Of a stretch of 14,994 nucleotides of DNA, positions 1-5,094 are shown in pieces. Numbering within the stretch: position 1 is the first letter of the stretch; each line of letters begins with the position of its first letter. The stretch comes from Candidatus Methylomirabilis sp. (GTDB lineage: Bacteria; Patescibacteriota; Patescibacteriia; DYHP01). The notes beneath the pieces are model-generated. The model searched no databases and was not told where the DNA came from. It saw nothing but the letters and a program-made list of their open reading frames with translations. The stretch lies in assembly GCA_020724105.1 (NCBI GenBank), contig DYHP01000022.1, positions 1-14,994 of the forward strand, given 5' to 3'. The position numbers and the translations under genes are program-made.

Positions 1-168
1 CCCGCCTCGCCTTGAAGCGGAAGCGAAAAGGACGATTTCAAGTTTTTCTTTGGCGATAGCCCACTAACAAAATCTTACAGATTTTATTCTTTGGCGACAA
101 ATTCTTTTTAATTTTCTTTTTCAATCGCTTTTAACGCTTTAACTCAAGATTCTTTGCGACTAATTTCA
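1..168. other. Intergenic segment downstream of the GH113-like gene; no gene seen
   Basis: No convincing coding frame on either strand. It holds a weak A/T-rich hairpin (arms 69-75 and 79-85, 3-nt loop) that could end minus-strand transcription only poorly, because no clean T-run follows. The motif ttctttggcga occurs at 46-56 and 87-97, with a degenerate copy near 150. The first 35 bases are richer in GC than the rest and may belong to a repeat or a gene beyond the window edge. Confidence 0.4.
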
Positions 169-1641
169 TCAATGAGTAATATACCATTCCTTAACCACGG
201 CTTGAACCTTAGGCAGCTTGTTAAGTCCTTGCTTTTCTATATCCCAGCCGTTGTAGATATAACCATCCATGCTCTTTTCTGCTAGCTCTAAAACCATTTT
301 TACGGTCTTTACTAATTCATCTTCGGTAAAGGAAATTGTAGATTCTTTCTCGCCTGCCCAATGGACGGCTTCCAGCGCACCACCGAACTCAGATAATATG
401 ACATTAGGTACGCCGTCGGATTTTGCCTGGTCATTGGTTTTTTGGATTACATGGCGCAGATAATCCATATACTCTTCTGTGCTAAGTGCCTTGGGAAAAC
501 GGAATGTATTAACGGCAATGTAATCATAGCCGCTAAAATTGATGTCGTGAATCAGTTTTATCTCGCTGTCAGCAATTAGCTCTTTTCCTTCAAGTGCCAT
601 TTCTCCTTTTTGGGCGCTGAAGCTGTTGAGATTGTCAAACGTTTCTTTATATAAAACCTGACTGTTCATATCAAGAATTTCTAATTTATTAATGCGTACT
701 TTGCCTCTTAATAAATAACCACCCAAGGGACCGCTGTCATCAAGTTTTTCCATTAATTTTTCATTGTCAATTGACACTGTGATCAGCTTGCCCTTAATTT
801 CAATTTTGAGTTCGTGCCAACCGCCTGAAAGCAGGTAATTTTTTGACTCTCTAAATATCTGGTTTGTTTTTGCATACTTTTCCAGATTGAGTCCGTCTGA
901 ACTGATCCTTAAAGAGATACTTTGTTCTGCCTGTTCTTTCAACTTTATGGTGAATTCATTACCATCAAACTTAAAACCGATTATGAATATATGATCTTCT
1001 TTCCAATCTTTTGGCTGATCAAGATCAGTAGACTGTTTTTTCCACATAATCTTGCCATGATAAACCGCCTTTAGTTTTGGCAGAAGTTCCCGAAGCCATT
1101 TCTCATTCTCAACAACGCCCATATGGCATTCGCCTTCAACTATCGGCGCAAAGTACTCCACATTATAATCCTCGGCGATTTTGGCATATTTAAGGCTGAT
1201 CCTGGTCATCTCCTTTTGAAAAAGCCCAGGGTTTTTTACTTTAGGGTCAACCTTTCCGGCGTTCATCGGCGTAGTTTCCAACATTACTCGCAAACCATTT
1301 TTATGCGCCTTATTGATCGCTTTTTTGACATAGTTCTCGGTTCCAGCAATTTCCGAGACCCTGCCTTCTTGATCGTGTGTCAACATCGGTGAAAAAGTAA
1401 TCGTGTTTATGCCCATCTCCTTCATTTTCTCGGCGTCGTTTAACTCAGAAAGTACCCGCCCGCTTTGTGAGCTCCAGTAACCTTTAATTTTATTGTTGAC
1501 GGAAGGCGCAGGAACCGGCTGTAAACTTTCTCCTGGGAGCCTAATCAACCCCATCGCATAACCGAAGATTAAAATGACGATGGTGGCAATTGCCATCAAA
1601 CCCAACAATATCTTCCACCAGTTTTGGATAAAAAAATTCAT
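169..1641 (-). CDS. Membrane-anchored GH113-like glycoside hydrolase with a nested jelly-roll domain
   Basis: A 490-aa protein read from ATG 1641, which has a GGGG run 8 nt upstream. An in-frame TTG at 1746 would add 35 residues, but these are encoded by a palindromic repeat and are probably not translated. Residues 9-31 form one membrane anchor (starts MNFFIQNWWKILLG), then a Pro-rich linker. The rest resembles a GH113-type (beta/alpha)8 barrel: GYWSS (54), INTITFSP (78), LRVMLET (117), VEYFAPIVEGE (161), KIMWK (197), YDYIAVNTF (372), VILSEFGG (414), DGYIYNGW (459). E169 and E418 are the likely catalytic acids by position. Between the fifth and sixth strands, residues about 213-365 form a beta-rich module with the GGWHELKIEIKG...VSIDNE pattern of LamG/DUF1080-type sugar-binding folds. 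The active site would face outside the cell. Substrate unknown; the GH family call is from motif order only. Confidence 0.7.
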   Translation of the reverse strand: MNFFIQNWWKILLGLMAIATIVILIFGYAMGLIRLPGESLQPVPAPSVNNKIKGYWSSQSGRVLSELNDAEKMKEMGINTITFSPMLTHDQEGRVSEIAGTENYVKKAINKAHKNGLRVMLETTPMNAGKVDPKVKNPGLFQKEMTRISLKYAKIAEDYNVEYFAPIVEGECHMGVVENEKWLRELLPKLKAVYHGKIMWKKQSTDLDQPKDWKEDHIFIIGFKFDGNEFTIKLKEQAEQSISLRISSDGLNLEKYAKTNQIFRESKNYLLSGGWHELKIEIKGKLITVSIDNEKLMEKLDDSGPLGGYLLRGKVRINKLEILDMNSQVLYKETFDNLNSFSAQKGEMALEGKELIADSEIKLIHDINFSGYDYIAVNTFRFPKALSTEEYMDYLRHVIQKTNDQAKSDGVPNVILSEFGGALEAVHWAGEKESTISFTEDELVKTVKMVLELAEKSMDGYIYNGWDIEKQGLNKLPKVQAVVKEWYITH

Positions 1642-1713
1642 ATAGTCTGCCCCTAAAATAAGAGCCTTTCGCCCATGCTTAAGAATCTTGTTTTTTGCTT
1701 CTTCCGAAAATCG

Positions 1714-1744
1714 GCTGGCGAGCCCGCGTAGCGGGCGAGCCAGC
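1714..1744. repeat. GC-rich palindromic hairpin between tRNA-Ser(UGA) and the GH113-like gene
   Basis: Arms 1714-1719/1739-1744 (GCTGGC/GCCAGC) and 1722-1727/1731-1736 pair fully, with a GTA loop. They are split by two opposed mismatches, G1720-A1738 and A1721-G1737, a tandem G-A pair arrangement. No T-run follows on either strand, so it is not a classical terminator. It lies in frame with the downstream gene, creating a spurious N-terminal extension. Confidence 0.75.
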
Positions 1745-1760
1745 AACCTCTTTTACCAAC

Positions 1761-1850
1761 TGGCGGAGAGGGTGAGATTCGAACTCACGGTCCCCGTGAA
1801 GGGACACCGGTTTTCAAGACCGGCGCATTCGTCCACTCTGCCACCTCTCC
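1761..1850 (-). tRNA. tRNA-Ser (anticodon UGA), CCA encoded
   Basis: The reverse complement folds as a class II tRNA. The acceptor is GGAGAGG/CCTCTCC with discriminator G and an encoded CCA (1763-1761). The D arm has a 3-bp stem and conserved GG. The anticodon stem is CCGGT/ACCGG around loop CTTGAAA, giving anticodon TGA. The long variable arm has a GTCCC/GGGAC stem, and the T arm is GTGAG-TTCGAAT-CTCAC. The long variable arm and the anticodon both indicate serine, reading UCA and related codons. It lies 119 nt upstream of the GH113-like gene on the same strand, so readthrough into that gene is possible. Confidence 0.97.
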
Positions 1851-2084
1851 GCTCTGGAATCATTTCAATTCTTTAAGGTCTCTCTTAAAAAATACTTTAT
1901 CCTCTCTCTCTTTTCCGTTTTTTAAAAATAATTCTTCTTCTAACGCATCTGATTAATAAAAGCTTCATAATAAATTACCTAAGGCCTGCCGAATTTTGTA
2001 AAAATAACCTTACCTAATCGGTGGTTCCTTCCAATTTCGCCTTGCGGAAGATGGGCGGAAACCCACGATGCCCTTTCGGATATA
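1851..2084. other. Spacer between the two tRNA-Ser genes; no gene seen
   Basis: AT-rich, with pyrimidine runs (ctctctct near 1913) and no convincing coding frame. I found no clear sigma70 promoter for tRNA-Ser(UGA). A GATAAAGTAT stretch on the minus strand near 1895-1905 is -10-like but lacks a -35. The segment ends with a 12-bp sequence, ccaatttcgcct (2031-2042), that recurs directly at 2317-2328 on the other side of tRNA-Ser(GGA). Confidence 0.4.
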
Positions 2085-2195
2085 TCCCGATAAAAACGGA
2101 GGGGACAGGACTCGAACCTGCAAATCCCTTACGGGATGCACGCTCTCCAAGCGTGTGCCTTAGCCGTTCGGCGCACCCCTCCGTTTTTATCGGGA
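2085..2195. repeat. Perfect 20-bp inverted repeat enclosing tRNA-Ser(GGA)
   Basis: Positions 2085-2104 and 2176-2195 are exact reverse complements. The inner 7 bp are the tRNA acceptor stem. The outer 13 bp extend that helix without a break: discriminator G73 pairs with C-1, and the 5' leader pairs with the 3' trailer. The bases just outside do not pair. Confidence 0.95.
2097..2182 (-). tRNA. tRNA-Ser (anticodon GGA), CCA not encoded
   Basis: Class II tRNA on the minus strand. The acceptor is GGAGGGG/CCCCTCC with discriminator G2097, followed by TTTTTATC, so CCA must be added after transcription. The D stem is GCC/GGC, with GG in the loop. The anticodon stem is CACGC/GCGTG around TTGGAGA, giving anticodon GGA. 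The variable arm is ATCCC-GTAA-GGGAT, and the T arm is GCAGG-TTCGAGT-CCTGT with one G-T wobble. Anticodon and long variable arm give serine (UCC/UCU codons). All expected arms are intact, so it looks functional despite the odd flanks. Confidence 0.96.
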
Positions 2196-2233
2196 CGCAC
2201 CATGCCGCTATGCGACTCTTCCTCTCTCTCTTA

Positions 2234-2262
2234 ATTTTACATTAAAAATTTTAAAAAATCAA
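2234..2262 (-). promoter_or_regulatory. Likely sigma70 promoter for tRNA-Ser(GGA)
   Basis: On the minus strand TTGATT (2262-2257) is followed after 17 nt by TAAAAT (2239-2234). Transcription would begin near 2227, giving a leader of about 45 nt whose last 13 nt are the outer half of the extended acceptor helix. The -35 box matches consensus at four positions and the -10 box at five. Confidence 0.55.
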
Positions 2263-2283
2263 CACCGCTTTTCTTCAATAATC

Positions 2284-2315
2284 AAGGACTGTCCTTATTG
2301 ACAAGGACAGTCCTT
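2284..2315. repeat. 13-bp perfect inverted repeat downstream of tgt
   Basis: AAGGACTGTCCTT (2284-2296), a 6-nt spacer, then AAGGACAGTCCTT (2303-2315), its exact reverse complement. Each arm is itself nearly palindromic around one central base, so AAGGAC/GTCCTT half-sites alternate four times. No T-run follows, so it may be a factor-dependent end signal for tgt, an operator, or a mobile palindrome. It lies 22 bp past the tgt stop. Confidence 0.7.
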
Positions 2316-2337
2316 ACCAATTTCGCCTAGAGATGTT

Positions 2338-3579
2338 TTAAATTAACCACCTTTTTTCTAATTTGTCAAATTTCTCTTCATCAATCGCTTCTCTAATTTC
2401 CCGAAACAATTTTTGAATGAAGTAAATGTTGTGTTTTGTCGCCAGGATGTACGCCAAAATTTCATCGGAAGCGAACAAGTGGTTAAGATAAGCGCGGGAA
2501 TAAGTTTTACAAACTTCGCAGCCGCAATTTTCATCAATCGACCCAAAATCTTTTTTAAACTCGCTTTTTGAAATGTGAAGGCGGAATTTATTTTTGATGC
2601 TGCCGCCGGATTTCGGCAAAAGATACAAAATCCCTTGTCTTGCCAGGCGTGTTGGTGAAACGCAATCAAAAGCGTCTATGCCCGCTTTTATAGAATAAAA
2701 AATATCGTCTATGCCGCCGATGCCCAAAAAATGCCTTGGTTTTGCTTCGGGGAGTTCGGAAATAACCCAATTTAACGTTTTTTGGAGCGGTTTTTTACTG
2801 CAAGCCGCGCCGAAACTCCCGCCGACGCCGAATCCGTCAAACGGCATCGCGCCGATAATTTTGGCGCTTTCTTTTCTCAAATCTTCGTATTCGCCGCCCT
2901 GAACAATGCCAAAAAGCGCTTGCCCCTCGACCTTGCTCGGGGAAAATTTTCTGTGAAACTTGAGGCATTCTTTCGCCCATTTGTGGGTCCGTTGCATCGC
3001 CTCTTTGGAATATTCGCGCGAGGCAAAAGGCGGCGGGCACTCGTCAAAAGCGAAAATTATGTCAGCGCCTAATTTTTCCTGAATTTGAATTGAGATTTTC
3101 GGAGTTAAGCGACGCAAACTTCCGTCAATGTGCGAACGGAAAGTGACGCCTTCATCATCGATTTTCGCCAATTTTTTACGTATTCCCTGAGCGGAGCAAG
3201 ACGGAGTCGAAGGGTTTTTGCCTTCGACAATCTCAGGCATTATTTTTTTCAATCCTCTTTCCATCCCAAAACCCAAACTGAAAACTTGGAAACCGCCGCT
3301 ATCGGTGAATATCGGCCCCTGCCAATTCATAAACCGATGCAATCCGCCGGCTTTTTTGATTATCTCCGCGCCGGGGCGCAGCATTAAATGATATGTGTTG
3401 CAGAGCACCGCCTCGACGCCGAGTTTTTTCAGTTCTTCAATTTGAAGCGCCTTAATCGCCGCCTGCGTGCCGACATTTATAAAAGCCGGCGTATGAATTT
3501 CGCCGTGAGGAGTATAAATTATGCCGCATCTCGCGCGGCTTTTAGAATCGGTTTTTGTGATTTTGAATTTTATCGGCAT
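2338..3579 (-). CDS. tgt: tRNA-guanine transglycosylase (queuine tRNA-ribosyltransferase)
   Basis: A 413-aa protein that exchanges G34 of GUN-anticodon tRNAs for a queuosine precursor. Visible family motifs: FTDSGGFQVFSL (91-102, with D93), FAFDECPPP (176-184), GIVQGG (224-229), and FDCVSPTRLARQG (304-316) with D305 at the nucleophile position. The zinc site has C352, C354 and C357, and H383 at the expected 26-residue distance. The catalytic set is complete. Unusual: residues about 104-136, between FQVFSL and the conserved DEGVTFRSHIDGS, form a long loop, and residues 114-131 are encoded by a palindromic element. The ATG overlaps the end of rsmI by 10 bp (ATGCCGATAA), suggesting translational coupling. 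No other queuosine gene is in the window. Confidence 0.96.
   Translation of the reverse strand: MPIKFKITKTDSKSRARCGIIYTPHGEIHTPAFINVGTQAAIKALQIEELKKLGVEAVLCNTYHLMLRPGAEIIKKAGGLHRFMNWQGPIFTDSGGFQVFSLGFGMERGLKKIMPEIVEGKNPSTPSCSAQGIRKKLAKIDDEGVTFRSHIDGSLRRLTPKISIQIQEKLGADIIFAFDECPPPFASREYSKEAMQRTHKWAKECLKFHRKFSPSKVEGQALFGIVQGGEYEDLRKESAKIIGAMPFDGFGVGGSFGAACSKKPLQKTLNWVISELPEAKPRHFLGIGGIDDIFYSIKAGIDAFDCVSPTRLARQGILYLLPKSGGSIKNKFRLHISKSEFKKDFGSIDENCGCEVCKTYSRAYLNHLFASDEILAYILATKHNIYFIQKLFREIREAIDEEKFDKLEKRWLI
3186..3237. repeat. Palindromic element inside tgt
   Basis: Outer arms cctgag (3186-3191) and ctcagg (3232-3237) and inner arms gtcgaagg (3206-3213) and ccttcgac (3221-3228) pair perfectly around a 7-nt loop, with an asymmetric bulge at 3192-3205. 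The tgt frame runs through it without a stop and reads roughly PEIVEGKNPSTPSCSAQG. Confidence 0.75.
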
Positions 3580-4232
3580 AAAACCACCACAAATTCACCC
3601 TTTATTTCATTTTTCGGAATCGTTATGTTGTCCATCGTTCCGCGGTAAATTGTTTCAAACATTTTTGTAAGTTCGCGGCAGATGACGATTTTGCGGTCAG
3701 CCGGCAAAAATTCTTTCAGTTGGTTTAAGCATTTTTCCATCCGGTGGGGAGATTCATAAAAAACCGCAGTCTTTTCTTCTTTTGCCAATTCTTTAAAAAA
3801 TTTTTCCCGTCCTTTTTTGTGCGGCGGAAATCCTAAAAACACGAATTTATCGATTGGAAATCCGGAGACCGAAAGCGCGGCAGTGGCGGCGCAGGGGCCG
3901 GGAATCGGAACGATTTTCAAACCAGGCAATTTCCCAATCAGATATTCAATCAATTTATTTCCCGGGTCGGAAATTCCCGGCGTGCCGGCGTCGGAAACCA
4001 AAGCGATGTCCTTCCCCTTTTTCAATTCTTCCAACACATAAGCGACCTTGGATAATTGGCTGTGCTGATGGTAACTTTGAAGCGGTTTTTGAATGTCAAA
4101 ATGACTCAAGAGTTTTGCCGTCACGCGCGTATCCTCGCACAAAATCAAATTCACGCTCCTTAAAGTTTCCAAGGCGCGTTCGGAAATATCTTTTAGGTTT
4201 CCGATCGGCATGGCGACGATGTAAAAAGTCAT
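3570..4232 (-). CDS. rsmI: 16S rRNA (cytidine(1402)-2'-O)-methyltransferase
   Basis: A 220-aa protein from ATG 4232. An in-frame TTG at 4247 would add five residues and is less likely, because MTFYIVAMPIGNLKDIS matches the usual N-terminus of the family. It belongs to the tetrapyrrole-methylase-fold RsmI/YraL family and uses SAM to methylate the 2'-OH of C1402 in the decoding centre. Motifs in order: PIGNLKDISERAL, LCEDTR, SDAGTPGISDPG (SAM-binding), PIPGPCAATAALSVSGFP, YESPHRM, CRELTK and the C-terminal GEFVVVL. Length is slightly below that of the E. coli protein, with no missing core motif. It is first in a two-gene unit with tgt; the 10-bp overlap implies linked translation. Confidence 0.96.
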   Translation of the reverse strand: MTFYIVAMPIGNLKDISERALETLRSVNLILCEDTRVTAKLLSHFDIQKPLQSYHQHSQLSKVAYVLEELKKGKDIALVSDAGTPGISDPGNKLIEYLIGKLPGLKIVPIPGPCAATAALSVSGFPIDKFVFLGFPPHKKGREKFFKELAKEEKTAVFYESPHRMEKCLNQLKEFLPADRKIVICRELTKMFETIYRGTMDNITIPKNEIKGEFVVVLCR

Positions 4233-4262
4233 ATCCAAAATTACCAATTAAAATTTATAAAT

Positions 4263-4291
4263 AGTGTAACAAAAAATTTGATATTTGACAA
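4263..4291 (-). promoter_or_regulatory. Sigma70 promoter for rsmI-tgt
   Basis: On the minus strand TTGTCA (4291-4286) is followed after exactly 17 nt by TACACT (4268-4263). The predicted start near 4256 leaves a leader of about 24 nt before ATG 4232. The -35 box matches consensus at five positions and the -10 box at four. Its -35 box overlaps that of the thyX promoter. Confidence 0.6.
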
Positions 4292-4312
4292 GGTTTTTGA
4301 GTTTGGTAGAAT
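4285..4312 (+). promoter_or_regulatory. Sigma70 promoter for thyX
   Basis: Consensus TTGACA (4285-4290), a 16-nt spacer, then TAGAAT (4307-4312). Transcription would begin near 4319, giving an 80-nt leader that contains the palindrome at 4347-4378 and a purine-rich ribosome site. It is the best promoter match in the window. Confidence 0.7.
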
Positions 4313-4346
4313 TAAATTATATTGAACTTTAAAATTTCAAAAAGCC

Positions 4347-4378
4347 CGCCTTCGTCCCGACAAGTCGAGACTACGGCG
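4347..4378. repeat. GC-rich palindrome in the thyX leader
   Basis: CGCC (4347-4350) pairs with GGCG (4375-4378), and GTCCCGAC (4354-4361) pairs with GTCGAGAC (4364-4371) with one mismatch and a 2-nt centre. It ends 7 nt before the ribosome site, so in the mRNA it could affect loading. It also creates an in-frame GTG (4378) that could be mistaken for the thyX start. Confidence 0.7.
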
Positions 4379-4398
4379 TGGCAAGAAGGAAAAACACT

Positions 4399-5028
4399 AT
4401 GAAAATTATCAAAGCTTATTTTGTTATCGAAGATAAAATTGACGGCAATGAGATTTTGAAAAAAATCGAAAAAGCCGGCAGGACTTGTTATAAATCAGAA
4501 GATAAAATTACCGACGAATCGGCGAAAAAATTTGTTGCGGGCATTATTAAATCGGGGCACCATTCGGTCATTGAACATGAAAAAATCACCATCCGCGTCA
4601 TTTGCGACAGAGGCGTAACTCATGAAATCGTTCGCCATCGAATTGGTTCTTATAGTCAAGAGTCCACTCGTTACTGCAATTATTCCAAAGATAAATTCGG
4701 CAAGGAAATAACCGTTATTGAGCCGGTTTTCTGGAAGACAAGCGATCCGCAGTATGGAGTATGGAAAGACGCGTGCGAATATGTTGAAAAAGCTTATTTT
4801 AAACTTTTAGAAATGGGCGCGACGCCGCAAGAAGCGCGAAGCGTATTGCCGAATTCCTTAAAGACAGAGATAATCATTACCTTTAATCTCCGCGAGTGGC
4901 AACATTATTTCACCGTCCGCTCGTCAAAAAGAGCCCATCCTCAGATGCGCGAAGTCGCAATTCCGCTTCTGGAAGAATTCAAAAAGTTAATTCCCGTTAT
5001 TTTTGATGATATAAACCCTGAAAAATAG
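4399..5028 (+). CDS. thyX: Flavin-dependent thymidylate synthase ThyX
   Basis: A 209-aa protein from ATG 4399, with AAGGA (4386-4390) 8 nt upstream; the in-frame GTG at 4378 lacks such a site and falls on a repeat. It makes dTMP from dUMP using methylenetetrahydrofolate, FAD and NADPH. The signature RHRxxSxxxxSxR is present as RHRIGSYSQESTR. Other family marks are SGHHSVIEHEKITI before it, and the LPNSLKTEIIITFNLREWQHYFTVR stretch (shown by its key residues: LPN, N..EW, R after FTV) that binds substrate and flavin. Length is normal for ThyX. It is monocistronic, between its own promoter and a terminator, and no thyA is in the window. Confidence 0.97.
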   Translation: MKIIKAYFVIEDKIDGNEILKKIEKAGRTCYKSEDKITDESAKKFVAGIIKSGHHSVIEHEKITIRVICDRGVTHEIVRHRIGSYSQESTRYCNYSKDKFGKEITVIEPVFWKTSDPQYGVWKDACEYVEKAYFKLLEMGATPQEARSVLPNSLKTEIIITFNLREWQHYFTVRSSKRAHPQMREVAIPLLEEFKKLIPVIFDDINPEK

Positions 5029-5044
5029 AAAAGAGTAAAAAAAC

Positions 5045-5077
5045 AAAACCGTTATCAAAATCAGATAGCGGTTTTTT
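5045..5077. terminator. Bidirectional intrinsic terminator between thyX and murC
   Basis: AAAACCGTTATC (5045-5056) pairs with GATAGCGGTTTT (5064-5075), with one G-T pair and a 7-nt loop. A T-run (5072-5077) follows on the plus strand, and an A-rich 5' flank gives the T-rich tail on the minus strand. It lies 17 nt past the thyX stop and 18 nt past the murC stop, so it can end both convergent transcripts. Confidence 0.85.
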
Positions 5078-5094
5078 GTTAAAACAATAATAAC

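Noticed and set aside
169..171. TGA recoded as glycine
   Set aside because: Both the GH113-like and wzy-like genes end plausibly at TGA, and no essential gene carries an internal TGA.
1642..1746. N-terminal extension of the GH113-like protein from TTG 1746
   Set aside because: The 35 extra residues are encoded partly by a palindromic repeat, there is no ribosome site, and the membrane anchor begins naturally at ATG 1641.
2085..2195. tRNA gene as an integration (att) site
   Set aside because: The repeat is inverted rather than direct, and no integrase or mobile-element gene is in the window.
2284..2315. Intrinsic terminator for tgt
   Set aside because: The stem is strong, but no T-run follows on the minus strand, so it is listed as a repeat of uncertain role.
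3854..4264. 136-codon open frame on the plus strand
   Set aside because: It is antisense to rsmI, whose family motifs are unmistakable, and its translation resembles nothing known.
4319..4398. Folate- or nucleotide-responsive riboswitch in the thyX leader
   Set aside because: Only a short palindrome is present, and no known riboswitch core can be recognised in 80 nt.
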